Below are positions 11,961 to 25,915 of a stretch of DNA of 64,000 nt, in pieces. A program made the translations under genes and the position numbers. The DNA comes from Polytrichum commune (taxonomy: Eukaryota > Streptophyta > Polytrichopsida > Polytrichales > Polytrichaceae). Numbering within the stretch: position 1 is the stretch's first letter; every line of letters begins with the position of its first letter. A model generated the notes under the pieces. The model searched no databases, was not told the origin of the DNA, and saw only the letters and a program-made list of their open reading frames with translations. The stretch spans positions 28,106,527 to 28,170,526 of the forward strand of contig OX485808.1 of the NCBI GenBank assembly GCA_950295325.1. The letters are read 5' to 3'.

Positions 11961-14900
11961 TATACAAGATGGAATACGGTTTTGAGAAGGAATCAATTCT
12001 TGACACCAAGCCACACTCAACTTTCACTGTGATGAGGAGGAGTTGTTGCTTGGACAATGTGATGTAGTGTCGAGTAGGGGTCTAGGTGTGCATGATCATG
12101 GTCAGTGCAATAAACAAAGCATAGGTAGAACCAAGGTGCCTTCTAAGTCTAGAGGGCCAAATTGGATTGATTCCAAGTGTCTCCTTCTCATTGAAGAGAA
12201 GTAGATAGAATTGAAAGTAGACATCATCCTGATGCTTTGGCAAATTCTCAAGAGAAATTTGGGCCATAGTTGGGTTTAGACCTTGGGATCAAACCGCAAT
12301 TACCAACAATTGGGATGCTTTGTTTAAGAACTACAAGCGAATCAAGAACTATTTAGGCTTTACTGAAGCCAAAGTATAGTGGGGCTTGTCCAAAGAGCAA
12401 AAAATAAAAATGTCTAGAGCATGTAAACTCTCTTTTGAGTTCACTGAAGAAATGTATGTTGCATGTGAATCATGAGTAAGTAGGAAAATGTCATTTTCTA
12501 CAATCATGAACCTCCAAGATGTGTTCCTCACTTGCAACCAGGTTTGGTAGAGCACTCCCTTCTCCATGGATAATTCCTTCTTCTTCACGTTCTCCTTCTC
12601 GTTCTCCTGTGAGTAAACCATTTGTTGTTGGTGTGGATGGAGTTGCTCCTCCACTGCATACACCAACCATAGCATTGGTGTGGGAGTTGAAGGTAGTCCC
12701 TCCACACTGGAAGATGGATCTTGGAAGAGGATCTCATGGACGATCTATTTGAGTGAAAATGATCACTAAGTTGGTTGGGTAGATGTTGAACGTGTGGGTT
12801 GTTCTACAAGCTATATGTGTTAGAAATGCGAACTCATGTATTGTTCAAAAAGGGAAATAAAGTTTTGACATCAATCAACTTTCAAGCTTCTCTTTTTGCT
12901 TATATATATTGGTTCCCAATGAGTCCATAACGTCTCCGAATATGCTAAATTTATCTCTAACTTCTTTAAGCGGGTTGTGTGATTCGAGTTGGTCTATGCC
13001 TCTTGCCAAAGCTTCAAGTCCATACTCATCATCCTACATAATGCAACCATGACATTAATTGGTTTGGTTGAGGAAGGAGATAACACTTAAAAAAGAAGGA
13101 ATAAACTCATGAAGAGGAAAGAAATATTTGAGAAGATGTTGGAAACCCTTGTATACTTCAATCATTTGGAGCATGGGTTGACAATAAGGATTAGATCGTG
13201 GTTTGCATATATCATCATAGTGCATCATTAAAGGTCTACATCATACAAGATGAAAAATAGTTAGCATGTAACCCCACAAAACAAAAAGTAAGTGATAAGT
13301 AGTGACAATCAATGATCAATGTAAAGGAAAATACAACATGATGTGAATATGAGGTTTGTGCAATTTGTCCCTTGGTCATGCTTTAGATGCATGTCAATGA
13401 TAGAAAGGATGCTCATCGTGGTTTTTTGGATACTTTGGCGATATATAAATGGAATGGTTTCAAACTAATCTATTGTGACTCTATCTAAGAATAGATTCAT
13501 TTGATGGTTATCTAGTGTAACACAAAGTTTTGATGGCAATGTGTATAGCAATTTAAAAGGGATCAGTAATAGATAAAGAGGGTGGTATATTAACACCTAC
13601 CCATTTTTGAATTGAGGAACATATGCATGTGTTCTTGCAAATGTGAGAAGTATCCATAGCTGAGAAAATAAAGCTAAAACTAATAATCCTTTAGTTTGTG
13701 AACCACACCACAATGACAATTGAAGTCAATTTTGAGAGCATAGAGTAATTCTTACACCCTAAACCATGCTAAACAATGTGACTAGTCAAATCACGGCAAT
13801 TATATGCACACACTCTCACCAAAATAATTTGGTATGTAAGCAACTCACCCCAAATCACACTTTTGCAAATGATTCTCCATACTACAAGCATCAAAACATT
13901 GGCAAAAGAGATGACAAATAAAGGCGAGGTCAACCTTCTTGAATTAAAGTTGAAATTGAAATTGATCATTCACTAGATATGAATTAAAAACTACATATGT
14001 GAATGCGTAGGCAAATTCCAAACATGGTTCCAAACTCTTTAGCTCGCACGTGCCATTGTGCTCCAAAATCTTATATCTTCTAGAGTCCAAGAACAACTAT
14101 GATTCATGCCTAAAACCAACATATAATTTTTCTTTTTTCTTTTCATCTTGAAGTACTAATGCTTTCCTTAAGATCGGAGAGCCTATCTTCTGGCGAACAA
14201 TAACTTGGCGATGTTGATAATAGCCACCAACAATGAGGTGCCATAGTTTGAGAATTGACAAGCACATGTGCTTGAGGCATTTGTTTACAGATTCAACAAA
14301 GCTCAATAGGTCATAATTGAGGCCAACTTCTATGCTAAAACTTCAAATATGCTAGTGGCCGAAATCTTGAGGTGGCATGTGCTACCCATTTCTATTGCAC
14401 ATACCTTGGTAGACCTTGCAACTCCAACACCGAGCAAAGACTTTCAGAAGTGGGTGGTAGGTGAGCTTCAAGTTTTATTGCAGCTTCGACACTCAACACA
14501 TACAATGCCAAAGAGGCAACAAACTCCAACAATGAAATTCGGCTTGATAATAGAGTTCTTCATACACAATAGGGGTGACATCTTGAACCATGCATTGTAG
14601 CAATGACAATGCAACTGCAAAAGCTAAATTCAGAACCCTCATAATCGAAACTTGCACCTATTGCAAACCAAACACAATTGGCTAGTTTCATGGATCCTAA
14701 CCAAGCCCTTGGTTCGAAACATGCATTTGTGCCCGTTAAACCCTCTCTCTGGTCACGGGACCAAAGAGTGCGGCAAGGCACCAAGTTAATGTTTCTTGTT
14801 TTTCTACAATCCAAGATTGTTGTTAAGCGGCCACAAGTTTACGGTGGCATATTTCCAACCAATGTGTGAATGGCATATAGGTAAACTCATGGTGTCGAGA

Positions 14901-16144
14901 CATGATAACAAAAATAATATCAAAGAACCTATTTGTGCAATATCAAATTGTAATACTAACTTTATGTACATATTGATACTTGGTGGGTATCATAAGATGA
15001 GAGAATCTGTATGAATCAAAGTTATTATATAGGTCAAAACCAACTTAAAACTAGGTTGATACCATGTTGGGGTGGACTCTTCATTAGAAACATGTGTGAC
15101 ATGCATGGGCAACTATGGAATAAAAAACCTCTATATACTAGAAAGTTAAAGAAAAACAAATGCCTATGCGCTAAAGATAGGCTAGAAAATGGACTCATGT
15201 ATCTATATTAAGCTTTCCAATGGAATGTGGGAAATGCCTCCACTAATACACAAAATACAAATTCATGCATTGAATAGGCCTTTAACATGTACAATTCACT
15301 TTTGCTTTCCAAAGAGAAAGTCATTGAACACTTTTGCATCCATAGGATGTAACTCACAATACTTTGACCCTAGAACTCACGTCATTGAAAAGGCAATAAA
15401 AGCATCTAACATTACTAAGTAGTTGTGGGCCTTGGGAATGTGACCATGGAATGTGGGGAGCTTACTCTAAAACTGAGTCTCCTAGCGGAGGGTTTGTGCA
15501 TCCCATAATTATATTCTCATGGCCCACATTACGAATGCACAATGCTTAATAATGTTATGAAATTCACCATCATTTAATAAGTTGAATCATCAGTCCACTT
15601 TGACCTAGTTGACTTTTGATACCAACAAGATCCTATCTCCATGTGCACAAGATGGGCCATTAGGTCAATAGGTTCCTATATTCTACCCGCCTACTACCAA
15701 AGTTTTGACGCATTCTACTCTTCCAAAATACCAAGTCCTAGAAGTCAAAGACTTTGTAGTTTTAGATGGTCTTCCTCTTTTCTTGACCTTCTTAATAACC
15801 CATAAGGCTCAAGGTTATACGACTCCAAGAGCCACTAGTTTGAGAATACCTAGAACCCAAATGCAAACCCTAACGAGAATGGATATGGTAGTCATTGGGG
15901 ACTATTACAATACGACAACAATATTGAAAACACCAATTGGATGAAACTAACAAATTTGTTGTCACTTTTTTTCCTCTAAACCTTAGGGCCCCCTCTTGTA
16001 CATCAACCTTTACTTCAAAACCCTTAATAGCATTTTTGAATGTACACACTAGAAAAAAAAATCCCTCTTCCTTATGTACACTAATACCTCAGATAACACT
16101 TTTTTTGTACACTCATGTTAGCTCCTAGTGATGTGAATATTCCA

Positions 16145-16287
16145 TAGAGGGCTCTCTATTCTGACACAAAATAATCAATTTCCTCCAAAATTTTGCCATG
16201 TGTCATGCTTAGATTCACTAAGACCACTTGCATCCCACTTGGAAACTGCATTCCAACACAAATCAAGATGAAATAGAGAGCCCTCTA
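16145..16287. repeat. Perfect 16-bp inverted repeat, 143-bp span (MITE-like)
   Basis: TAGAGGGCTCTCTATT at 16145-16160 is exactly reverse-complemented at 16272-16287, with 111 bases between. Similarity beyond the 16 bases is weak. The size fits a small non-autonomous DNA element, but I saw no clear target-site duplication. Confidence 0.5.
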
Positions 16288-17888
16288 CAATAGTGTGTAT
16301 TTCATACAACGAAACGTGGTAGAGTGGCCATACCAAGTCCTACCTAAGTGACAAAATACTCATGTAAATCATGATTGTGCCCCAACTAAGCTTAAGTTTT
16401 GTAATACATATGCAACTAATGCCGCCCACACTAAGGCCAATTATTGCTCCTTGGCAGCAAGAGGAATCCCTCTTGATATGGAAAATTAATCTCTTTCCAA
16501 AATTTATTGCTATCAATAAGGGTTTTTCATTCTACTCACTGGATGTAATGTACTTATTATAAATTTTCCCGTTCACTTCATTGCATATAAGACAAAAACT
16601 CTTATCAAGATGGACCCCCCCCTGGATTGTGAATGAGCGGTTGGTCCTAGAGTGGGCATTCTATAAACTTGCCAACTAACGTAGTAGAGCACCTCTAACA
16701 TGTCAAATACTATCTTAGAAAGTGACAAGGGTTGAAAATTGTAAAGATATCTTTATATATAAATAAGAGAACATGGCATCACCATGCCAAGAATTTGAAT
16801 GGCACATGTGATTGTGTTTAAAGCATTTGGAGTGAGAAATTGTGGTCCAAGTGTTATCTGATTCATGGTACTTTGTCTTTATTCATACCAAAAGGCCAAG
16901 CAGGTGAGTCTAGCTATGGCGAAGTTACACATGCAAATTAGGGAAACTAATGCCCCCTCCCAACATGACTTTAGCTAAGTCTAAAAGTTGGTTCTAAAAA
17001 CTCAGCCTTCACACCATCGACATTATCTAGTGCCGAGCCTAGTTGGCAAATGACGTGGCATGGCTTAAAAGTGGAGGTTTTAAGCCTCAAGCACCGACCC
17101 TCCCATCGGTACTAGACATGAGGCAAGAATATACGACCTTTCAAAGTGTTGCCTCCCGCCCTTGCCATTGGTTGCTTTTAGTCTTAGCTATGAGGGCACG
17201 AGGGGCTTCATTAACAAAAACTGATGGTAAGATAGATGAGTAGTAAGGCATTGGGGATTGGACAAAAACGATCCAACATTCATGGTTTGGCAGATAAAAC
17301 AATGACCATGTGCGAAAGCTACTTAACTAAAACCTACTTGACAATCTCTGAAGCAAGTTCTTGTAGGTGCATTGGGATAGCCGGACGCCTGTGCTATAAC
17401 CGAGGGAGCTTTACCCGGTTTTTAGGAAAAACTTTGGTTATTTGGTAGAGTCAGGTGGGGAGGGGGCTTAAGCGGGGTAATATCTCAACAAAACTGACCT
17501 TTCTAGAGTAGATCAGAGACCTATCTAGAATGTACATTGCAAGACAATGTTCTTGACAAATGTATGCTGCCCAGGTGCTCTTTTTGTTTCCTGTAATTAG
17601 AATCAAGTTTGAGCTGCATAATACGAGGTGATGAAGGTCAAAAGTTACATTCTAAAACATTGCCAACTGAACTTGTCCATGAAGAGGCTACGGATGTCTG
17701 AGCACTCAAGGGCTGGAATTCCAGGCGCAACCAAAAATTCTCGACCAGACTTTGACACCCACGTATGCATCCACATGCAACACAAAAATGTATGATGTAA
17801 TGATCTTTACTATGAAACATATTCTTGGCACTAGAATTCATCTCAAGAGTGTACACATATACTTTCAACCAACTGGAGTGTGACAGGA

Positions 17889-20082
17889 TCAGTGCAGCAA
17901 TAGAGGAACCCAACGTTTATCCTCGTCAGTTTCTAGGGGAACCCAGCCTAAGTCATCTCGCAGCCTTTCCAGCCTGCCTCTATTCCTGGGGCCTACATAC
18001 AACAATTGCAAACTGCGTGAATTCCTGCTAAACACAGGTCAAAAAGGGCGGAGTACTCTTTAGTAGCATTTAGAGATGAATGAAAATGAAGGGATTGTAC
18101 AGTACACACCATTTATGCACCCAGGCCACCAGCAGAATGGAGGATCAGGAATTGTCACTCGCGAAACTGATCTGTAGCACACCACTTTCTCCTGCAATGT
18201 TGAGATCCAGGATAAATTGAGTATCACATAATAGAGTTCATCACACTCCATGAAGGTCAGCAGTACCAAGGATCTCAGTGAAGAATGTTTATATTCTTTG
18301 GAGCCCCATTATCAGCATCCAATACAATTCAATTTGTGATTTATCAGCTGCTTGCACATGTTGATACGAGGTTGATAACTTAGCTTTACTATGTCTACTG
18401 TCACGAGTTGGTTTCTAGGGTTTATATCTATTATACAACAGATCCCGGCCCTCTTGGACCGCGCGTTATGTGGCAGCAAGCCAATGGTGTGATGGCTGAC
18501 ACATGGTTCATGCACGGGCTCAGAACAAAACCTTGAGTGGCTGAAAGAATATTGCATATTTTTAGCATATACAAAGAGGTGGCATATCCGTGAAAGCAAA
18601 TTTTGTTTCTGAAAATAATTCTCTCGCTATTGTAATCGACATAATGAAAACATGACTTCGTTTTCTCCTCAAATCAACACCCCTATTTCCAACCTATGGA
18701 CCTTATTGACCTGCCACTATGTTCAGATTTCTCCAACTCATGATTTTCCTCAGTCTAGAACATGGTCCTATTATTTACCCACGTCATGAGAATCGGTATA
18801 ACTCACAGAGAAAAGAAACTCAAGATCATCAATATCATCTGTCGAATTTGTCGAAGGAAGGACAGCATACATGTAGCGGCGGCCATCCTCACTTACGACC
18901 TGTGCTCCCTGCACAGCCACAAGCAATCACTCATGAAAATCAGAAATTGCTACAGAAGAGAAAGTACAGATAGAACTTGTGCGTTGGATAGACATCACTT
19001 ACTCTACAACGTGGATGCAGATTATTCGCAACTCCAAAGTGATGTGCCAAGTGTGCAATCTTGTGCATTTACATCGTCAACTGCATTATCCTTAAGCCCA
19101 ATGTCAATCTTATCAGTTCCCAAATACAGAAAATTCTCCTCGGGTACTCGTATCAATGTGGTTCAATGCCTCTATAATTTTCCAGGCACTGAGACGATGT
19201 AGTTGCTAAAAGTGATTGTATTCACTTTGGAAGTTCCAATTAACTGCTTGATAACATAGAACTCCCTGCATGCAGGATGCGGTAGGGATGAGGAAATACC
19301 TCACCATTCGGGCTAGAGCTTTTCTAAGCGCGTTGTAGGCGTCTTCTTGAGTTCCGAGATACTGCACGCAACCAGAATTTTGCGCCATCCCTTCAGTCTC
19401 GCCAACCCCATAAACACCTCATAATCTGAATACGAATTGCTTCCTACCAATAATTTTCCCAATGTCTAGTTATACAGGACTCACACAGGAAGGTCGCCAA
19501 GTCGAAATGGTGACCACCTTGTAGTTAATGTTTGCCACTTCTTGTTTTGGCTAATAGTGGTCACCAGCAAAGGAGGTTGTTCGAATGGGGGGTGACTATC
19601 TCAAAACAAAAAGAGACAAAGCATTAATTACCCATCAATCACCTTCGAGTCGACAAGCTCTCCTGTGTGAGTCATGTATTAAGGAACCTTGAGAGTTATT
19701 AACAAAGTCTTGCACGCTGAAAGAAGAAAACCCAAAGATATTACTGCGGACTCACAGTCCAAGGAGGCATGAACCGACTGGGGCTCTGAAAGGCCGACGT
19801 GGAAACACAAGGTGAAGACCCACTACAGCCTCTTAGCCGACCCTGTTGCAATCCCACTTCCGGAACTCCCCCCTTTGCCAGTCCTATTGAGCTGCTCCAT
19901 CCAACTCCACCTGCAATTCCCGCACCAATCAATCTTCCAATCGCTTCTCTCCTTCCCAATGCGGGGGTGCCTTCCCTTTCGCTCCGTGAAGTGGAACAGC
20001 AATTTGGCGGAGCACGTCCGTGGAAGGTGAAGAGTTCCCGCCATGGCCGAACCCCAACTCCAGAGAAAGGCCTGGCCGCCAT
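17889..20082 (-). CDS. DUF1499 family protein, predicted plastid/thylakoid-lumen, 5 exons, 223 aa
   Basis: Exons in coding order: 19756-20082, 19305-19361, 18807-18908, 18110-18191, 17889-17992 (672 nt with stop, all junctions in phase). The first about 75 residues resemble a bipartite plastid leader: MAARPFSG at the start, then a basic stretch with twin arginines (LGRREAIGRL), then a hydrophobic Gly/Ala segment. The mature part carries the DUF1499 pattern. CVSTSAFQSPSRFMPPWT is followed by a helix (EDAYNALRKALARM), then DDIDDLEFLF, RSVSRVTIPDPPFCWWPGC and NRGRLERLRDDLGW, ending VPLLLH. The biochemical function of the family is not established. The start was chosen because 20082 gives a typical transit-peptide beginning; the frame is open to 20283 with upstream ATGs. 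The exon 3 acceptor may be 18908 or 18899, both in frame. Confidence 0.85.
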
Positions 20083-21270
20083 GGCTGATTCTACAACATA
20101 TGAAGTTGGCTCAAGCCCATGGGTCGGGTCTGAGTAAGCAGCCCGCCTATCCATACTGATCGTAGCAGTCAGACCAAGCGATTTTGCTGACGTTTCTATT
20201 TCGGATTGGATACCGGGATGCAACAGCTCACAAACAGCAAGGCCAGAAAGTACCATTTCTGTGAAGCACATTGATTTTGGCATAAAACCACTTTATTCAT
20301 TATGTTTGAGAGATCTGTATTTTTGCATTCGATCATGTGAGTTACGTCTAAGTTAATCAATTTAAAATATTGAGCTTTGAGAATATTGGCATGAAAATGC
20401 AGATAAGTATGCAACCAGAAATGTGTCATTGGGCCAACTGCGAGTTCCCAATGGAGTCCACTATAATGCTAAATGGATACTTTCTCTCAAAATTCATTAC
20501 CTATCTGGCAAGTTCTTTACGGGAGTTCACTAGAAGGATGTGATTGTACCTTCTGAACAGCATGTACTTATTCCCAACCAGGAAAAACCAATTTTGGTAC
20601 CTCTTGAGTTATTGAGCTACCTTAACTCTTGACAGTTTGGCCTACACCCGTCTCAATGGTCATGGTGTCTTGCAACTTCTCTTTTGTAATAGGTAATCTT
20701 AAAGAAATGATTGGAAATGTTATTATATAGAAATGCTTTACTCATCAGGTCCTTGTAGGCATTTTAGAGGTTAACCACAAGAAGGTTAAAAAAAGAAGGT
20801 TCAGAACGAGTCAAGTGCAATATGTAGGTTTCATCAAAGTCAATTTGATCAAGATTTGTAAGTTAACCCACTCAGGCGTACCAGATATTCAGAAGAATCA
20901 TGAAGATTTGATCCTTCATTAGGCCCAATCTAAAACTCAACAGCAGTGTCTGTAATTTTATTCACAACCTTATAGTGCCACTGCAGGATTGGTCTTGCAA
21001 ACCACGAGTGACAAGGTAATATAGTGAGATGGTCAGAAGTCAGTTCCCACATTTTCATTACATAACTTACGTCTCTTTTGGATGCTAAACCAAGGAAGAG
21101 ATATAACCTCTCGACAGAGATTGGCAAAAAAGATACTTGTTTACTGAGTGTCACTTCATTTAGCAACTACTCCTGAGATAAAGGTGAGTTCAGATCACCA
21201 TCTCCGTAATAAGGGCCTGGGCATGGAAATATGCACAACCACAAACAATCCACCAACCATTGTCATGCCT
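20083..21270. other. Gap between DUF1499 and sulfurtransferase genes
   Basis: This holds the presumed promoter of the DUF1499 gene and the 3' end of the upstream sulfurtransferase gene, both on the minus strand. I see no coding exons or repeats. Confidence 0.5.
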
Positions 21271-24200
21271 TTACTCTGCTGAGATGGTTGGAGCAGTGGT
21301 TTCCACAGGTGTATCAGGTAGAGAACCCCATTCAGTCCATGAGCCATCGTACACAGCAACATCAACTTTACCGAGCCTGTGAAGAGCCTGATGTAGCAAC
21401 AAGGGTCAGAAGTGTTGAAGAGTAGCACAACAATCAACAAATCAAAGATATTACAGATAATTGGACATGAATCTGCTGCGAACTTCCAACTGAAAGACTT
21501 TGAGAAGAATTTGAAGTGCATTGAGTTTAAGTTACCCCTAATCTGTGCTTTGCTTTATCTGTGTATGTATGGAATCACCCAAAATTGATTCTGCTTCAGT
21601 ACAAGCCCCATGCTAGATAGAGAGATCTTATTAACAATCCAGTCGACATCAAAGAGAGAAAAATTAAATTGCTGACCAGTGCTAGAATACAAGCTGTGAC
21701 CCCAGTGCCGCATGATGCCACAATTGGCCCTTCTGTTGCCACACCTGTTTAGACATGAGCCCATCATTATTTAACCGCCAAGAAATTCTCTGTGTTATGG
21801 ATACAAGATAAGCTGGTAAGCATTCCTTGGTCCTAATCTGTGAGGCAATCAATATGAACTTTCCAATGAGTTCCATGTTCTTCATTAGCAGCAATTGAGC
21901 TCCTTCATTTACAAGAACACCGAATTATTGGCCAGCTTGTTCACCTCAACTGGAGTACAAGATCGCAATCATTTGATGAGCATAAAAAGCATCAGGTCAA
22001 CAAATTATCAAGATGACTATTTTCACAGAGTAAGAGAAAGGTCAAGGTTGCAGAGCCACCAGGACAAGCACAGAATGGGTGAAATGATTTTACAGTCATG
22101 ATCCGAAGGTGCCTTTAAACAAATATGTGACTGAATGGTATAACATTGGGCTGTCAATGTCCTCTCTGGAAGGTCTGTACATCAATTTCTGCTACTGTAC
22201 TAAATTAAGTACCTCTTTATCAAATATACATATTATTTACTATACGGCCATCTGTGAGCTCTTTAGCACCTTGACGCGGGAGTGGATTTGACTGAAGAGC
22301 TGTGCTGCAATGCATCCAGCATGGAAATCAGAATAAAAGGTCTTCAGAGAAAGAAGACTTGCCTGCATTCCCAAACTTTGATCCAAGCTCCTCAGTAGCC
22401 AAGAGCGTGCCAGACTGGCTCAGGACCTGGTACAAATGAAGAAACAACCTGATCACTACGAGGCAAAAACCCTCCATATTTTGTAGGTTTCCATATCCAG
22501 ATAAGATTTCTACCAAAATCTTCCAAATCATTTCAAAAAACCTGTATCAGGATTGCATCTCACCTCAGTGAAAGGTACACACTTGCTGTCCGGGATGTGG
22601 CCTCCTCGGACACCCTGTCGGGGCTCTGGTGCAGTTCCATCAAATCTACAAAAGAGACAGGAGGTCCTAAGGAACTCTTGACATATCAGGGCTTTAGTAG
22701 ACTAGTCTGACCTGAAAAATAATGACAAACACTGAAGTACAAACAGAGGGTCTATACCTAGCCCTTCCACGGGCGTCAATGACTTGTGACTGCTTCTTCT
22801 CAAGGTTGTCCTTCACCTGCATCAATACACAGACAAATTCAGTGAGAACATTGGAGATCGTCTCTAAGACACCAGTCCTGTATGAAGGACAATAATAGAG
22901 TTGTGATATATCAACAAGTTGTGAGCTATGAAACTATCTCAAATTTGACCTCCAGAACATCTGCCCAATTTGAGAACCTCAAACTTTGCAATATGTAGAC
23001 TGATTTGTGCTTAAGTGTGATTGTTCCATGACAGGATGTAGATAGTGCTATCTGTCATTAAGTTTCAAACTGAGAACATGAGATGTGCATGAAATCATGA
23101 TATCGTTGGTTGATTTACAACCTGCTTCACAGACCAGACCAGATCTGGTTGAAGTGTTGCCTTATACTGGCTCTGTGGCACCTGCAACCCGGAGACCACA
23201 TATACTGCTTCCCATGAACAATCCTTGTCAAGATTTTAGCCAAACAGGAGAGACATATTTCAGGAGACAAAGTGGCCGTTTCAAACAAGCTGTGCAATTG
23301 ATGATGTCCAGGTTAAGAACAATCTAGAAGTTTCTACTTGACAGAAATCAAGCACAAATGTGAAAGAAAAGCACTAGTGATGATAACCAAAATTCTGTAG
23401 AGGATTGACGAAAAAATGAGACATGTAGAACACATAAGACTCTTCAGAAATGGAAGAACCACTTGTTTGACAAATTCAATAAAGGAAGTGCTCGTGAGAA
23501 GCAAATTTTGAATGAAGAGGATAACATAACTTACCTTCTCTCCTGCATAGACTTTGTGAAGAGCTGACACAGCCTCCTGGCCATTCTCAACCTGACTCCC
23601 ATCTGACTCCACAGGATAATTATTTGCTTTCCAATTTGGCAGGCCTCCATCCAAAACCCACACTTTATCATGCCCAAATGCTCTAAACATCCTGCAATTT
23701 TTTAATTTGTGGTAAGAGTCAGTGCATTTAGTAAACTAGGTTATAAGAAAACAGATGTAATCACACTCGCATTTCAATTGTCAGTGATCTTCTGACAGAG
23801 ATCATTATAATCCCTAAATATACTAAATAATGCTCCAAGTTTACAAAAAATTCTCCATAAAAAGCATCAAGTTAAGGTGATAATATCCTGACCCCATTTT
23901 GAAATGTGGACCTCCAATACCAAAACAGTATAATATCTTACCACCAGACTCGGGCTGCACTAAAGATACCCTTGGTATCATAGACGACCACCCAATTCTG
24001 ATTTCTGATGCCAAGAGCTGATACCGCTTGCTCAAAGGCTGCTTCAGATGGTAGCATATGAGGCATCTGCAAAACTCCACTGAGTGTAAGCTCATTGAGA
24101 ATTTGGGAGAAGATCACGGAGAAGGGTGTGGTTCTGCTGAGTGTCTTTGATAGAGATGACAATTTCTATCCAGAGAACCTATTATTGATATGACTGAAGT

Positions 24201-25915
24201 CAAATTCTGTTGTTAATGATTTGATGGGGTGCTTTAGGCATTTGATTGGGTACTCACATCTGAAGTGACGTCGGAAATCTTTTCAACATCGAAGAAAACT
24301 GCACCAGGAATGTGTTCCTTCTGCAAGAGAAAGATAAAATTCAAGAGTCTCAATGTGCTTCATGCAATCAGAAATCTCCAAGAAGACCAAAGAACACGTG
24401 GATAATACCAACGTGAATAACAGAGAGTTTTCAAGTCTCAAGACTATGTCTAGAAACAATAACCTCCCGTATATGTACTCAATACAGCCACTACACCATC
24501 TTTACAATCGCACAAAAATGAATATTCTCATCGATCACAAAGTCTTATTCTTCAGATGTTTCATAAATTGACCTATAGATCAAATTATTCTATGTACTTG
24601 ACATTTTATTCAAGACGTTTGGTATCTACTAAACACAATCAAACATGTTGCACAGCAGAAGCTCGAACCTTGTATTCTTCAAGGGTGTCACGCTTCTCAT
24701 TGGGCATATACCATGACGCATCCACTACCTGCATGCCTTGAAGAAAATTTAATAAAACCCCACTCATCAAGAGCATACTGGAATTGTAACTGATAGACCA
24801 CCCCTTTTTAATTGTATTTTTGTTTGGTTTAGTTTGTTGGTTGGGTGGGAGGGGATCTCTGAAATTTTGCAAGTCTCTGCACCTAACAAGATAGATATGT
24901 TGATCTCGTACAAACCGAACAGACCCAAACAGCATAGGGTATGTTGATCTTGGCGCAGAGAGATTATCAACGTCAACAAGCAGTAGAGGGTCAGATTAAA
25001 CCCAAAACCTGCAACTGAGTGGGATCCGATTTTGCAACCTCAACCCCTCGACCCTCATTTATGCATCCAGGAATTCTTCCAGATAAGAAAACAGATAAAC
25101 CCCAGCAGCAGAGAGAATTTCTACCTTGATGTTGGAGTTGGAGAGCGCATTGTTGAGCCACTGAGGTGACACCACGGTCTGAGGAAGCTCACCATTATCC
25201 TCACCCTTCTTCACAAACTGAGATGCGAAACCTGCTGCTGGCCCCGCCTGTCCCAGGGACGCCACGGCCATAGACGGGCGACCTGAAGTTAGCAAGGGCG
25301 ATTTGGGCATACCCGTTAGGGCCATAGTCATTGCCACTCCTGCGGCTGCTGCTAGCTTCCCACTTTCTCCACGCCTTGCCTACAACAAACAGCACATTCC
25401 TGATTCCTTGAAAATTGTAGCCACTACGAAAAAGAGGACAGGCGAGTTACCCACGAACAGCAAATTTGATCGAACCTCGATGCAACAATAGCCTTAAAAG
25501 ACTTTATGTTGGCCATGTCCGCCAAACTCACTAGAGGAAGAGTATTGAATCTCATTCTCACATGGACTCCCTGTCAAATGCAATCCCAGAACCCCTTGAG
25601 CACATCATAAATTCACTTTCTAGTTGATCACCATCCAAGCTTGCATGTAAGCCAACTCAATCGTCTTGAAAAGCTAAACATGCTTGGCCGTAAGGGAATA
25701 ACCGGGCTATGAGAGAGACAGACAGAGACAAGCAGACTCACAGCACTTTGAATGAAGCTTTCAGTCCACGATTTCCTGCGAGGGAGTGCATTTGCGAAAC
25801 TTTTCGAGGACAGAGTTAGGGATGCCGTTGCTGAAAGTGTAGCCATAGCCGGCACTGCGCGTAATGAGAGGTTGTGAACTAAGAATTTCCCCCACGTCCC
25901 CAGATTGCGCTGCAT
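21271..25915 (-). CDS. Two-domain rhodanese: mercaptopyruvate/thiosulfate sulfurtransferase, 12 exons, about 427 aa
   Basis: It transfers sulfane sulfur from 3-mercaptopyruvate or thiosulfate to acceptors such as thiols or cyanide. Exons: 25742-25915, 25125-25379, 24669-24728, 24258-24320, 23942-24066, 23535-23691, 23122-23181, 22758-22816, 22564-22645, 22363-22426, 21677-21744, 21271-21387 (1284 nt, in frame). The N-terminal rhodanese domain shows VVDASWYMPNEKRDTLEEY, EHIPGAVFFDV, MPHMLPSE, VVVYDTKGIFSAARVWWMFR and WVLDGGLPNW. The C-terminal domain has VIDARGRARFDGTAPEPRQG, GGHIPDSKCVPF and the catalytic loop CGTGVTAC (Cys about 378), then VYDGSWTEWGSLPD. CGTGVT is the mercaptopyruvate-type loop. 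The long Ser/Ala/Arg-rich N-terminus suggests organelle import; plant relatives go to mitochondria or cytosol. The start is uncertain (25915, or 25846 at MATLSATA). The intron after exon 22363-22426 has a GC donor. Confidence 0.93.

Larger units (their letters stand above)
8902..17888. other. AT-rich gene-free stretch with degenerate repeats
   Basis: Nine kilobases separate the PP2A B'' leader from the end of the DUF1499 gene. Open frames are short, AT-driven and without recognisable domains. I found tandem repeats at 9451-9544 and about 11340-11960, a hexamer repeat at 10921-10950 and an inverted repeat at 16145-16287. The rest looks like decayed transposon DNA, but I could not identify a transposase, integrase or reverse transcriptase in it. 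Confidence 0.6.

Noticed and set aside
13769-17448. Many 60-85 codon frames in AT-rich DNA
   Set aside because: No domain signatures or splice logic; frame lengths are what AT-rich random sequence gives.
19741-20283. Upstream ATG at 20283 for the DUF1499 protein
   Set aside because: The sequence between 20283 and 20082 does not look like a transit peptide, while MAARPFSG at 20082 does. Not excluded.
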